Of a DNA stretch of 64,000 bases, positions 37,065 through 46,038 are shown in pieces. The translations under genes and the position numbers were made by a program. Under the pieces are notes generated by a model. The model had not been told where the DNA came from. It was given only the letters and a program-made list of their open reading frames with translations, and did no database searches. Positions within the stretch are counted from its first letter, which is position 1, and each line of letters starts with the position of its first letter. This DNA is from BM003 sp963783695 (GTDB lineage Bacteria > Pseudomonadota > Gammaproteobacteria > Steroidobacterales > BM003): NCBI GenBank assembly GCA_963783695.1, contig CAWAOM010000003.1:310001-374000 (forward strand), written 5' to 3'.

Positions 37065-38156
37065 TTACGCCTCCAGCAGGGTGAGCAACTCATTGCCCAC
37101 CACCACACGACGCCAGCCGTGGAGCACATCGAGATCTCGTCTGCCGCGGGCGAGATTTTCCAGATCCACCCTGTTGGCCAGTAACCCGGCGCCGATTTCA
37201 TGCTCCTCAGCACAGGCGGACAGGCGCGCCCGCAGCGCTTTTGCCAGTTGTCGCTGCTCACGGGTCAGCGGCGCCGCCGCGGCCTCGATTTCGACCCCTT
37301 CCGCTGTTGCCAACGGCTGTGCCAACAACTCAATCAGCGTCGTGGCATAGCGGCGCGCCACCGGCTCCGGTACATCGTCTATTTGCGCCAGATCGTCAGC
37401 GCTGCCGGGGCACTGGCGCGCCAGATCGAGGATCAGACGATCACGAATGATCCACTGCCGCGGCTTGTTGCGCTCGACCGCCTCGCGCTCGCGCCAGGCG
37501 GCAAGCCTGCGCGCCCGGACCCCGGCGTCCGGGTCCAGCCGGCCGAGCCCCTTGAGGCGGCGCCACGCGTTGGCCGGATCGGCAGTGTATGTCGCGGGCC
37601 GCAACATCCGTGCGCATTCCTGCTCGTGCCAGCTGGTTCGGTCGAGCGACTCCAGCCGCTGCGCCAGCAACGGCTGGATCTGCGCGAGGTAGCGGACATC
37701 GTCAGCCGCGTACTCCAGTTGTGCCGGGCTCAGCGGGCGGCGACGCCAGTCAGTGCGCGTCTGGCTCTTGTCGAGTTCGACATCCAGTAACTCACGCACC
37801 AGCTGTGCATAGGAAATCTGCGCATCGAATCCCGTCATCGCCGCGGCAATCTGGGTGTCGAAAAGGGAAGCCGGCAATTCGCCGGTTTCCTGAAAAAACA
37901 TCTCGAGATCCTGATGCGCGGCATGTAAGACCGTGGTACGCCCTGGTTCCCGGAACAGCCCGGCTACGGTGGCCGGGCGCCCCAGCGAGAGCGCATCGAC
38001 GCAAAACAGCGTGTCGCCGCAACACACCTGGACCAGGCACAGAATCGGAAAGTAGGTATCCTCGCGCATGAACTCGGTATCCAGAGCAATCACTGGTGCT
38101 CCGTCGAGTTGCTCAATGGCGGTATCAAGTTCCGTGTCGGTGACGACTAGTTGCAT
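37065..38156 (-). CDS. rnd: Ribonuclease D
   Basis: RNase D is a 3'-5' exoribonuclease that trims stable RNA precursors. The 363-residue protein has DEDD exonuclease motifs: ALDTEFMRE (Asp 26, Glu 28), HAAHQDLEMF, and YAADDVRYL (DEDDy tyrosine). HRDC domains follow (NKPRQWIIRD onwards). It is convergent with the basic-tail gene and divergent from the membrane protein that precedes mpl. Confidence 0.95.
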   Translation of the reverse strand: MQLVVTDTELDTAIEQLDGAPVIALDTEFMREDTYFPILCLVQVCCGDTLFCVDALSLGRPATVAGLFREPGRTTVLHAAHQDLEMFFQETGELPASLFDTQIAAAMTGFDAQISYAQLVRELLDVELDKSQTRTDWRRRPLSPAQLEYAADDVRYLAQIQPLLAQRLESLDRTSWHEQECARMLRPATYTADPANAWRRLKGLGRLDPDAGVRARRLAAWREREAVERNKPRQWIIRDRLILDLARQCPGSADDLAQIDDVPEPVARRYATTLIELLAQPLATAEGVEIEAAAAPLTREQRQLAKALRARLSACAEEHEIGAGLLANRVDLENLARGRRDLDVLHGWRRVVVGNELLTLLEA

Positions 38157-38211
38157 GTGGGCGGTGCCAGGCGTTGATTCGGTGGGTTTTTCAAAGCGAC
38201 GCTACGGTATC

Positions 38212-38763
38212 ATGCTTTCCAGTTCGCGCATCCGGTCCGCAATCGTGCTGGCAATTTATCAGGCCTTCTTCGACATCATCATGCAACGCCGCGGTCCCCA
38301 GGATCTCCCGGCATCCTGGTTGCTGCTCGCGATAAGCGTCGTTTTGTATGCGCTGGTCGGCGGCCTGCTGCTGTCATTCTACGTTGCAGCGCCGTCGCAA
38401 CTTGCCGCCGAGCTGGCCCTGAACGTTGCGGTTGTCGCCGGGTTTTATACGCTGGTGTTGAATATCCGGGGGTTCTCGGCGCGACTGGTGCAGACGCTGA
38501 CAGCATTGTTCGGTTGCGACGCAGTTTTGTCCGCCTTCATGTTGCCGTTTCACGGCTGGCACACGATGCTCGAGCCGGACAGCCCGGTCGGCGTGTTGCC
38601 CCTGGTGGCGATTTCCGTGCTGCTGTTCTGGACCTTCGCGGTGGCCGGGCACATTCTCCGTCACGCGCTCGAAATACCTTTGCTCGGTGGTGTTCTCGTC
38701 GCGATGGCGCAGTTCGCGGTCGGCGTTGCGGTGACCGCCAATTTATTGGGGGCGCAATCCTGA
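38212..38763 (+). CDS. Predicted five-helix membrane protein upstream of mpl
   Basis: I do not recognise a named family with certainty, although it resembles small Yip1-like membrane proteins. The 183-residue reading (MLSSSRIRSAI) has an amphipathic N-terminus and five hydrophobic segments beginning near PASWLLLAISVVLYALVGG, LALNVAVVAGFYTLVLNI, LTALFGCDAVLSAFMLPF, VLPLVAISVLLFWTFAVAG, and LGGVLVAMAQFAVGVAV. The stop overlaps the mpl ATG (TGATG), so it is coupled to mpl. The start is uncertain: the open frame runs further upstream, opposite the rnd start, and no ribosome binding site is clear. Confidence 0.7.
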   Translation: MLSSSRIRSAIVLAIYQAFFDIIMQRRGPQDLPASWLLLAISVVLYALVGGLLLSFYVAAPSQLAAELALNVAVVAGFYTLVLNIRGFSARLVQTLTALFGCDAVLSAFMLPFHGWHTMLEPDSPVGVLPLVAISVLLFWTFAVAGHILRHALEIPLLGGVLVAMAQFAVGVAVTANLLGAQS

Positions 38764-40175
38764 TGCATGTGCATATTCTCGGTATCTGCGGGACCTTCAT
38801 GGGTGGTGTGGCCGCATTGGCGAAAGCCGCGGGTCATACCGTTACCGGGTCCGACAGCGGAATCTACCCGCCGATGAGCGACGAACTCGAGCGGCTGGGT
38901 ATCGATGTGTTCGAAGGCTGGGGTAGCGCCCAGTTTTCACCGCGCCCGGACATCGTGATCATCGGCAATGCGATGTCGCGAGGCAACGAGGCAGTCGAGT
39001 ACGTGTTGAACGAGGGTCTCGACTACGAATCCGGGCCAGCGTGGCTGGCCCGCCACGTTTTGCGCGAACGCTGGGTCCTCGCGGTGGCCGGCACGCACGG
39101 CAAGACGACGACTACGAGCCTGCTGGCGTGGATACTCGAACAGGCGGGGCTGGAGCCGGGCTTCCTGATCGGCGGCGTTGCCGAAAATTTTGGGCTGACA
39201 GCGAGATTCGGCCGCGCGCCGTTTTTTGTGATCGAAGCTGATGAATATGACACGGCGTTTTTCGATAAACGCTCGAAGTTCGTCCATTACCGGCCACGCA
39301 CGCTGATATTGAATAATCTCGAGTTCGATCATGCGGACATCTTTGCCGACCTTGCCGCGATCGAGTGGCAGTTTCACCAATTGCTGCGGACCGTTCCGGC
39401 CAACGGCCGCATTATCGTTAACGCCGGAGACCGTAACCTGGCGCGGCTGCGGGCGCGCGGCTGCTGGACGCCGGTAGAAACCTTCCGCCGATCGGATCAG
39501 CCGGGCTGGTCGGTGGCTGTGGAGCCGCAACCGCTGCCGGACCGTCACAAGGGTGCGGAATGGCAGGTGGAGGCGGTTGCGGCAGACGGGGCTACGCGGC
39601 TGGAGGTGCGCCACGGGGGTACGCCGGCATTCTCGGCGCATTCTCCGCTGCCCGGACAGCATAATGGCGCCAACACGATGGCGGCGTTGCTGGCGGCACG
39701 GCATGCCGGCGTGCCGCTCGAACAGGGCCTCGAGGCGCTGGCCGGGTTTGCCAGCGTCAAACGCCGCCTTGAAGTGATCGGCGAACCGGGTGGCATTACA
39801 GTCTATGACGATTTCGCCCACCACCCGACCGCGATTCGCGCGACCCTGCAGGCGGTCAGGGCAATGATCGGCGGGGCGCGTCTCGCCGCGGTGCTGGAGC
39901 CGCGCTCGAACACGATGCAAATGGGCGTTCATGCGGGCGAACTTGCCAGTGCGCTGAGTGATGCTGACGGTGTATGGGTGTACCGGGGGGATGGCCTGCA
40001 ATGGGATCCGGGCGCCAACCTCGGCGGCGATGCCCGGGTACTCGGTGACATCGATGCCCTCATTGCCGAACTGCGCGCATGGTTGCGGTGTGGCGATCAC
40101 GTTGTAATCATGAGCAATGGTGGTTTTGGCGGGCTGCATCGCAAATTGCTGGCTGAACTCGCTCGCCAGGCCTGA
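38763..40175 (+). CDS. mpl: UDP-N-acetylmuramate:L-alanyl-gamma-D-glutamyl-meso-diaminopimelate ligase
   Basis: Mpl reattaches recycled tripeptide to UDP-MurNAc in peptidoglycan recycling. It has 470 residues and starts MHVHILGICGTFMGGVAALA. The ATP-binding loop is AVAGTHGKTTTTSLLAW. Central-domain motif VIEADEYDTAFFDKRSKFVHY and C-terminal YDDFAHHPTAIRATL are typical of Mur ligases of the Mpl type. The ATG at 38763 overlaps the stop of the preceding membrane protein, which excludes longer readings. Confidence 0.97.
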   Translation: MHVHILGICGTFMGGVAALAKAAGHTVTGSDSGIYPPMSDELERLGIDVFEGWGSAQFSPRPDIVIIGNAMSRGNEAVEYVLNEGLDYESGPAWLARHVLRERWVLAVAGTHGKTTTTSLLAWILEQAGLEPGFLIGGVAENFGLTARFGRAPFFVIEADEYDTAFFDKRSKFVHYRPRTLILNNLEFDHADIFADLAAIEWQFHQLLRTVPANGRIIVNAGDRNLARLRARGCWTPVETFRRSDQPGWSVAVEPQPLPDRHKGAEWQVEAVAADGATRLEVRHGGTPAFSAHSPLPGQHNGANTMAALLAARHAGVPLEQGLEALAGFASVKRRLEVIGEPGGITVYDDFAHHPTAIRATLQAVRAMIGGARLAAVLEPRSNTMQMGVHAGELASALSDADGVWVYRGDGLQWDPGANLGGDARVLGDIDALIAELRAWLRCGDHVVIMSNGGFGGLHRKLLAELARQA

Positions 40176-40234
40176 CAATCCTGCTGCGATGATCGCGCCG
40201 CCATCAGCTGGCGCATGTAGCTGCCGTAATGAAA

Positions 40235-40264
40235 TGAACACCGGGGAGGAAGGACCGGCGTTCA
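40235..40264. repeat. Inverted repeat between mpl and the LON-domain gene
   Basis: TGAACACCGG (40235-40244) and CCGGCGTTCA (40255-40264) form a 10-base stem with one mismatch around a purine loop GGAGGAAGGA. There is no T-run. It could be the mpl 3' hairpin or an operator; the purine loop also contains an AGGAAGGA string. Confidence 0.5.
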
Positions 40265-40301
40265 TGCTCTACGCTTAGACAGTGCTGGCAGAGGCCTAAA
40301 C

Positions 40302-40889
40302 ATGGACCAGTTCGAAATACCGTTGTTTCCGTTGCGCACTGTGCTTTTCCCTGGCGGGCCGCTGCCGCTGCGCGTATTCGAGCAACGCTATCTCGGGATG
40401 ATCAGCCGTTGCCTGCGAGAAGAGTCAGCGTTTGGTGTGGCGTTGATCCGCGAAGGTGACGAGACCGGTAAGGCCAGCATCCATGAGGTTGGAACTCTGG
40501 CGCGGATCGTCGACTGGTACCAGGGCAGTGATGGCCTGCTGGGAATCACCGCCCAGGGTGAGGACAGGTTCGGCCTGCTGGAGAGCTGGCGCGAGGAGGA
40601 CGGGCTGAACATCGGGCGGGTGCAACGCCTGCCGCCGGAGCGGGCGATTGCCCTGCCGCCAGAACATGCATCGCTCAGCGGACTACTGAAAGACGTGCTC
40701 GACGACCTGGGTATCCATTACCAGCAATTGCCCAAAAACTATGAGGATGCCGCATGGGTCGGACACCGGTTGAGCGAAATCCTGCCGATCTCACTGGAAC
40801 AGAAGCAGTATTGTCTTGAGCTCGACGATCCGCTGCAACGCCTCGCTGCATTGGCGCCGGTGCTAAAAGAATTGCAGGAAAACAGGTAG
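40302..40889 (+). CDS. LON N-terminal substrate-binding domain protein
   Basis: This 195-residue stand-alone LON_substr_bdg (PUA-like) domain protein contains IPLFPLRTVLFPGGPLPLRVFEQRYLGMI, as in the N-domain of Lon protease, but no AAA or protease domain. The family is widespread in proteobacteria and its function is unknown; a role in substrate recognition is an analogy only. It starts at the ATG at 40302. Confidence 0.9.
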   Translation: MDQFEIPLFPLRTVLFPGGPLPLRVFEQRYLGMISRCLREESAFGVALIREGDETGKASIHEVGTLARIVDWYQGSDGLLGITAQGEDRFGLLESWREEDGLNIGRVQRLPPERAIALPPEHASLSGLLKDVLDDLGIHYQQLPKNYEDAAWVGHRLSEILPISLEQKQYCLELDDPLQRLAALAPVLKELQENR

Positions 40890-40968
40890 GGGCGACCTCG
40901 CGCCCGCCCGCCGTCTTGTCACGGCCGGAACTGATCTCATAGAGCGGCAAAGCGCAGATACCATTGCC

Positions 40969-41499
40969 ATGGCGGTCGACGTTGTCGTCAATGCCGCCAA
41001 CAGCGCTCTTGCCGGCGGCGGCGGAGTAGACGCGGCCATTCACCGTGCAGCCGGACTGCGACTGGGGCCGGCGTGCCGCGCAATCTGTGGCCGCGCAACC
41101 GGGCAATCTCGCGTTACCCCCGGAATCGACCTGCGTGCACGATGGATCGTGCATACCGTCGGTCCCGTCTGGCAGGGCGGGCATGCCGGCGAGGCAGAGT
41201 TGCTCGCGGCATGCTATCGCAGCGCGTTGCGACTCGCTGCGGCAAAGGGTGCGCGCAGTGTGGCGTTTCCCGCGATCAGTTGCGGCGTTTATGGTTACCC
41301 GCCGGCGCGCGCCGCCGTTGTCGCGATCACGGCGGTGGGTGCCACCCTGGCGACACTGCCTCAGCTCGAACGCGTAATCCATGTTGTGCCGGGGAGCCGG
41401 CGTTATCGAGGCCTGCGAGCAGGCTCTGTCCGGCCTCAAAGGCTCGCCATGACCTCTCCGGCTGCCGCCACGGTGGCCGCGATATCCTCCTCGCTGTGA
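40969..41499 (+). CDS. Macro-domain (ADP-ribose-binding) protein, anomalous start and C-terminus
   Basis: The core matches YmdB-type macro domains that bind or hydrolyse ADP-ribose derivatives: VVVNAANSALAGGGGVDAAIHRAAG, HTVGPVWQGG, and AFPAISCGVYGYPP. From the first ATG (40969) the protein would lack strand 1, yet the frame upstream encodes the missing part (IERQSADTIA from about 40939) with no ATG, GTG or TTG. Near the end, dropping one G of GGGG (41391-41394) gives VIEACEQALSGL and a stop at 41450-41452, a better family C-terminus than the frame reading into hemL. It may be a pseudogene, use a non-standard start, or contain sequence errors. Confidence 0.7.
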   Translation: MAVDVVVNAANSALAGGGGVDAAIHRAAGLRLGPACRAICGRATGQSRVTPGIDLRARWIVHTVGPVWQGGHAGEAELLAACYRSALRLAAAKGARSVAFPAISCGVYGYPPARAAVVAITAVGATLATLPQLERVIHVVPGSRRYRGLRAGSVRPQRLAMTSPAAATVAAISSSL

Positions 41500-42704
41500 C
41501 GCGCCGAGACGAAACCGGCTTCATAGGCGGATGGCGCCAGATAAATACCGCGCTCGAGCATGCCATGGAAGAACTTCCTGAACCGCTGCTGGTCGCAGGC
41601 AACGACCTGGCGGAAATAGCGCACCGGAGTTTCGTCCGAGAAGTAGAAACCGAACATGCCGCCGAGGCGTTCGGTCCCGAAGCCGATACCTGCAGAGTCG
41701 GCGGCCTGTTGCAGGCCATCACACAGTGCTTCGGTGCGCGCGCCCAGGGCCTTGAAGAAACCGGGCTGGCTGACGCCGGTCAGCGTTGCGATTCCAGCCG
41801 CCATGGCAACCGGGTTACCGGATAATGTCCCGGCCTGGTAGACCGGCCCGGTCGGTGCGATATGGTCCATGATGGCTGCCTTGCCGCCGAACGCCCCAAC
41901 CGGCAGGCCGCCGCCGATGACTTTGCCGAGTGTCGTAATGTCGGGCACCACGTCGTAGTGCTCCTGCGCGCCACCCAGCGCGACGCGAAAACCGGTCATT
42001 ACTTCATCGAAAATCAGCACGCTGCCGTGTTCGTCGCAGACCCGGCGCAGGCCCTCGAGGAATCCGTCCACCGGTGGAATGAAATTCATATTTCCGGCGA
42101 CCGGTTCGACGATGATGCAGGCAATCTGGTTGCCGATGTCTGCGAACACCTGCTCGACCTGCTCCAGATCGTTGAATGACAGCGTAATTGTGTGTTCGGC
42201 CAATGCCGCCGGAACGCCGGGTGAGGTTGGCACGCCGAGGGTCAGCGCGCCTGATCCGGCCTTGACCAGCAGCGAGTCGGAGTGGCCGTGGTAGCAGCCC
42301 TCAAATTTGACGATCTTGTCGCGTCCGGTAAATCCGCGGGCGAGACGGATCGCGCTCATCGTCGCCTCGGTGCCGGAACTCACCATTCGCACTTTTTCGA
42401 TCGATGGAACGAGGTTGCAGACCATTCTCGCGAGCGTAGTTTCGCGCTCGGTTGGCGCACCGAAAGACAATCCCTGTGCCGCGGCTTCCTGCACGGCGCT
42501 GACAACCTCCGCTGCGGCATGACCGAGAATCATCGGCCCCCAGGAGTTGATATAGTCGATATAGCGTTTGCCGGCGGCGTCATAGAGGTATGCGCCCTCG
42601 GCCCGGGCGAAGAATACCGGGTCGCCGCCGACCGCACCGAATGCCCGGACCGGCGAATTGACACCGCCCGGAATGTATTTTTGCGCTTCGCTGAAAAGGC
42701 TCAC
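41436..42704 (-). CDS. hemL: Glutamate-1-semialdehyde 2,1-aminomutase
   Basis: HemL makes 5-aminolevulinate in the C5 tetrapyrrole pathway, using PLP. It has 422 residues. Motifs are MVSSGTEATMSAIRLARG, FDEVMTGFRVALGGAQ, and the PLP lysine in TTLGKVIGGGLPVGAFGG. I choose the GTG at 42704 because AGGGAG lies 7 bases upstream and the protein then begins VSLFSEAQKY as in homologues; an ATG 11 codons earlier is possible. The 3' end overlaps the macro-domain frame. Confidence 0.95.
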   Translation of the reverse strand: MSLFSEAQKYIPGGVNSPVRAFGAVGGDPVFFARAEGAYLYDAAGKRYIDYINSWGPMILGHAAAEVVSAVQEAAAQGLSFGAPTERETTLARMVCNLVPSIEKVRMVSSGTEATMSAIRLARGFTGRDKIVKFEGCYHGHSDSLLVKAGSGALTLGVPTSPGVPAALAEHTITLSFNDLEQVEQVFADIGNQIACIIVEPVAGNMNFIPPVDGFLEGLRRVCDEHGSVLIFDEVMTGFRVALGGAQEHYDVVPDITTLGKVIGGGLPVGAFGGKAAIMDHIAPTGPVYQAGTLSGNPVAMAAGIATLTGVSQPGFFKALGARTEALCDGLQQAADSAGIGFGTERLGGMFGFYFSDETPVRYFRQVVACDQQRFRKFFHGMLERGIYLAPSAYEAGFVSARHSEEDIAATVAAAGEVMASL

Positions 42705-42840
42705 GCTGCTGCTCCCTGTAATTGTCGCTGGGCGCATTGTAGCGGCTCATGACGCACTCTTCCTGCCGGCCTCGCCGCATCGTCGCGCGCTCCGGTAGAA
42801 TGTCGCGCCATCAGTGCAAACAACACGGCGGGGATCATCG

Positions 42841-43005
42841 ATGAAGGCCTATATGTGCGTCATCTGCGGGTTTATCTACGAAGAGGAATTGGGTGATCCG
42901 GATAACGGTGTCGCGGCCGGCACCCGCTGGCAGGATGTGCCGCTTTCCTGGCGCTGTCCGGACTGCGGCGCGGGCAAGGAAGACTTCGAAATGGTGGAAA
43001 TCTAG
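42841..43005 (+). CDS. rubA: Rubredoxin
   Basis: This 54-residue iron-sulfur electron carrier has one Fe bound by four cysteines (Cys 6, 9, 39, 42) in YMCVICGFIY and WRCPDCGAGKEDF. It starts at the ATG at 42841 (MKAYMCVICG). It is divergent from hemL, as in several gammaproteobacteria. Its partner (alkane hydroxylase or NADPH reductase) is not in the window. The TAG stop shares CTAG with the convergent TraB-family gene. Confidence 0.95.
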   Translation: MKAYMCVICGFIYEEELGDPDNGVAAGTRWQDVPLSWRCPDCGAGKEDFEMVEI

Positions 43006-43874
43006 AGCTGCCGCGCTACGTAACCGCGCTGTTGCAGCATCTCGATCACGCTGCCGGAACCCACCAGATGCAGGGCCCCGACGACGACAAGTACATCCTC
43101 GTCGCCGTCGAGCAACGCCACCAGCTGCGGCAGCCAGTTGCTATTGCGTTGCATGACGAGCCGGTCATAGAGCTCCGGGTAGCCGGCGAAGCCGTCCTCG
43201 AGAACCCGGGCCAACGCGGCGCTGTCACCGCTCTTCCACGCCGCGACCATTGCGTCAATTTCGTCTGCAACGTCTTCGGCTTCATCCAATGACTGCAGCA
43301 GAAACTCGCTTTGCTGGTTGCGGCTTAGCGCGTCGAACTGAGCGAGCTGAAACTCCATGGTCTCCAGCCCGCGAACTGTTTTGCCGTCTTTTTCCGCGCG
43401 CTCGGCGAAGTGGAAGTCGACGCCGAGATCCGGTGAGAACCCGAGTCGCGCCAACTGTAGCTGCAGTATCGTGATCGCCGCGAGCCACGGTTTGAGCTGC
43501 CGCAGGCGATCGAGGTCGATGTCCAGCCGGGCGGCCAGCGCGTGGGCGCGGCGGTAGTCGTCCGGCCCCATCCAGTCTTCCAGGTCGCCATTCCGGATGC
43601 GCCCGATTTCATTGATCAACGTCTGCGCGCGCATCGGGTCGGCGTCCTTCAGGTCGAGCTCCAGCACCAGCAGATCGCTGCGCTCATAGGCGGCTTCGAG
43701 GGCGGCATCGAGCGGAAAGTCCGAGTGGCGCAACAGGTGCACGGAGCCAAGAAGGTACATCGTGATTGTGTCGCTGCGAACCTGCCATAGCGTGTTTTGC
43801 GCGCTAGCCGCGGAAGTGAACGCGACGCAGGCGAGCGCCACAAAGATGCACCAGACCGGTCGTGGCGGGGTCAC
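43002..43874 (-). CDS. TraB/GumN family secreted protein
   Basis: The 290-residue protein has a signal peptide (PVWCIFVALACVAFTSAASA) and the TraB/GumN fold, an unusual metalloprotease-like superfamily. It has conserved N-terminal MYLLGSVHLLR and C-terminal VVVGALHLVGSGSV motifs. The biological substrate is unknown. The GTG at 43872-43874 overlaps the stop of the aldolase gene (GTGA) and has AGGTAGAG upstream, which sets the start; a longer reading would add 27 residues without signal-peptide logic. Confidence 0.87.
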   Translation of the reverse strand: MTPPRPVWCIFVALACVAFTSAASAQNTLWQVRSDTITMYLLGSVHLLRHSDFPLDAALEAAYERSDLLVLELDLKDADPMRAQTLINEIGRIRNGDLEDWMGPDDYRRAHALAARLDIDLDRLRQLKPWLAAITILQLQLARLGFSPDLGVDFHFAERAEKDGKTVRGLETMEFQLAQFDALSRNQQSEFLLQSLDEAEDVADEIDAMVAAWKSGDSAALARVLEDGFAGYPELYDRLVMQRNSNWLPQLVALLDGDEDVLVVVGALHLVGSGSVIEMLQQRGYVARQL

Positions 43875-44455
43875 CGATTCTCTACCTTTGCATGCATCGC
43901 CGCGTTTTGCGCCAACCACGCGATACGCGCTGAGGACTCTAGTGAACGGCTCCATTTGTAAGCTTCGTCCAGTCCGCGACCGCGCGCATAAACGCCATGT
44001 CCGCGAACGATTGCCACCGGCACCTTCTGCAGTTTCTCGGCGACCGCGGCCGGCGCATCCGCTGTGTAGCGATCGTAGGCAATGTCGAGCACGGGCACGG
44101 TATCGAAGTAGTAGTTGCCCTCGAAATCACGCGGCACAAAGTCACCGCCGCCAAGAGTCATGGCAATACTGTAGGGCCCGTGGCTGTGGATTACCGCGCC
44201 GGCCTCGGGCACGGCGCGGTAGATTGCCTGATGCAGGGCACCGTCCAGCGAGGCTGCGGCGGCCAGCGGCCCGTCGACCGGGCATTTGACAAGATCTGCG
44301 GCCGCGAGGGTCTCTGCGCCAGCGCCGCCTGGAGTAATCCAGAATGTCTGTTCCCTGCGTCCGGAGATGTTGCCGCTGTGAGAGTCATTCAGGCCGGCGT
44401 CGTGCAGGCGCAGGTAGTAGGCGACGAGCTCATGGCGGTTGAATCGACTGCTCAT
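43871..44455 (-). CDS. Class II aldolase/adducin family protein
   Basis: The 194-residue protein has the family zinc site: HSH of AVIHSHGPYS (His 90, 92) and the later His in VRGHGVYARG. SHSGNISGR is the phosphate-binding element. The catalytic Glu four residues before the conserved His in the usual S-E-x-x-x-H is Asp here (Asp 71, DGALH). Possible substrates include methylthioribulose 1-phosphate or fuculose phosphate, but nothing in context decides. It is 10 bases downstream of cpdA and overlaps the TraB gene. Confidence 0.82.
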   Translation of the reverse strand: MSSRFNRHELVAYYLRLHDAGLNDSHSGNISGRREQTFWITPGGAGAETLAAADLVKCPVDGPLAAAASLDGALHQAIYRAVPEAGAVIHSHGPYSIAMTLGGGDFVPRDFEGNYYFDTVPVLDIAYDRYTADAPAAVAEKLQKVPVAIVRGHGVYARGRGLDEAYKWSRSLESSARIAWLAQNAAMHAKVENR

Positions 44456-44465
44456 CCGGCCCGCC

Positions 44466-45293
44466 TCAATTCGCCGCACCGGTGGCCCAGTCGTCTTCCA
44501 GTCGCTGTATGTCGGTCGCGAGTTTACCGTCGGCGAACAACGTGAGCCAGCGCCAGCCGGGGGCGAGATCATCATTGGCGAAATTATCCGAATGCGGGGC
44601 AAACTGGCGGCATGTCGACGGACTTGCGAGCAGCCGGAGGCGGCCCCGGTATTGGTCGAAAACCTGGTGGATATGCCCCCAGAGAATACCGCGAACCCGC
44701 TCCTGCCGTTGCGCTATGCGCAGAAACTCGTCGCCGTTTGCCAGCCCGATCCGATCGAGCCATGCCGAGCCTATTGCCACCGGCTGATGATGCACGCACG
44801 CCAGTGTGTAGCGTTTGCCGGCGCGCGCAAGTACCGCGGAAAAGCGTTCGAGTTCGCCTGGTTCGAGCAGGCCACCGACATTCTTTTCCTGCCAGCTCGA
44901 CAACATCGCTATCTGCCAGTTTCCGCTCTCGATAACGCCGCAATAGCTGGCGGCGTTGTCATCGAATACTTCCCGCAGGGTGGCCGGATCGTCGTGATTT
45001 CCCGGCAACACGAAAACCGGGGCTTCCAGCTGGTCCAGCATGGTCCTGAGAATCTTGTAGCTGGCCAGGCTTTCGTCCTGCGACAGATCGCCGGTGACCA
45101 GCACCGCGTCGGGACGCTGCCCGGCGCGTTTGACCGCGTCGATTACTGCGGTCAGCGAATCGCGGGTATTGACCCCATACAGCACGCCGCCGGGGCTGGC
45201 GAACAGATGAGTGTCGGTCAGGTGCAGCAGTTGCAACGGCTGCCCGTCTTCGTGTGGGGAAATTGCCCAGGTCTCCATCCGAGGCTCGGTCAT
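44466..45293 (-). CDS. cpdA: 3',5'-cyclic-AMP phosphodiesterase CpdA
   Basis: CpdA degrades cAMP using a dinuclear metal site of the calcineurin fold. Its 275 residues carry the ordered metal motifs LTDTHLF (Asp 27, His 29), VTGDLSQD, LPGNHDD, VHHQPV, and GHIHQ. It is the first gene of a probable cpdA-aldolase-TraB operon. The start is the ATG at 45291-45293. It is divergent from the O-methyltransferase gene. Confidence 0.93.
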   Translation of the reverse strand: MTEPRMETWAISPHEDGQPLQLLHLTDTHLFASPGGVLYGVNTRDSLTAVIDAVKRAGQRPDAVLVTGDLSQDESLASYKILRTMLDQLEAPVFVLPGNHDDPATLREVFDDNAASYCGVIESGNWQIAMLSSWQEKNVGGLLEPGELERFSAVLARAGKRYTLACVHHQPVAIGSAWLDRIGLANGDEFLRIAQRQERVRGILWGHIHQVFDQYRGRLRLLASPSTCRQFAPHSDNFANDDLAPGWRWLTLFADGKLATDIQRLEDDWATGAAN

Positions 45294-45355
45294 ACTTGAA
45301 TCTTCCGCTAAACGCGCCTCATGATAGCAACGCCCGCTCGCGTAAGGATACCGCT

Positions 45356-46021
45356 ATGTCTGCCCGCACCATCTCGTTGACCGACGCGCTCTACGACTAT
45401 CTTCTCGATGTTTCTTTGCGCGAACCCGATGTGGCGCGCCGGTTGCGTGACGTCACGGCCAACCATTCCCATGCGGCGATGCAGATTTCGCCGGAACAGG
45501 GGCAATTCATGAGTTTGCTGGTCCGGCTGATCGCTGCGCGCCGCTGTATCGAAGTGGGGACATTCACCGGCTACAGTACATTGTGTGTCGCGGCGAGCCT
45601 TCCTGAAGACGGAGTCATCGTTGCCTGCGACGTCAGCGCGGAATTTACCGACATCGCCCGGCCGTTCTGGCGCGCGGCAGGCGTCGAGGACAGGATCGAT
45701 CTCAGAATTGCGCCGGCGCTGGAGACCCTCGATCGGTTGCTTGGCGAGGGTGCGGGCGGCACCTACGATTTCATGTTTATCGATGCTGACAAGACCAGCT
45801 ACCGGCATTATTACGAGCGCGGTCTGGATCTGTTGCGCCCGGGCGGCCTGATCGCGATCGACAACGTACTGTGGGGTGGGTCGGTCATTGATGCGGAAAA
45901 ACAGGACGAAGATACCAGCGCGATCCGTAAGCTCAATCGGTTTTTGCGCGACGACCAGCGTGTCGATCTTTCGCTGCTGCCCATTGGCGATGGTCTGACC
46001 CTTGCCCGCAAGCGCCATTGA
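45356..46021 (+). CDS. Class I SAM-dependent O-methyltransferase (catechol-type)
   Basis: This 221-residue member of the OMT3/COMT-like family has CIEVGTFTGYSTLCVA (SAM site), metal-binding FIDADKTSYRHYYERGL, and GGLIAIDNVLWGG. The substrate is unknown; relatives act on catechols or caffeoyl-CoA in a metal-dependent way. The start is the ATG at 45356 with TAAGGA upstream. It is convergent with the membrane protein at 46039. Confidence 0.9.
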   Translation: MSARTISLTDALYDYLLDVSLREPDVARRLRDVTANHSHAAMQISPEQGQFMSLLVRLIAARRCIEVGTFTGYSTLCVAASLPEDGVIVACDVSAEFTDIARPFWRAAGVEDRIDLRIAPALETLDRLLGEGAGGTYDFMFIDADKTSYRHYYERGLDLLRPGGLIAIDNVLWGGSVIDAEKQDEDTSAIRKLNRFLRDDQRVDLSLLPIGDGLTLARKRH

Positions 46022-46038
46022 ATCCGCACAACGGGCAT

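Noticed and set aside
41400..41499. C-terminal 30 residues of the macro-domain frame (past 41400) as genuine protein
   Set aside because: The segment is antisense to the conserved end of hemL and has no macro-domain similarity; the neighbouring frame fits the family better.
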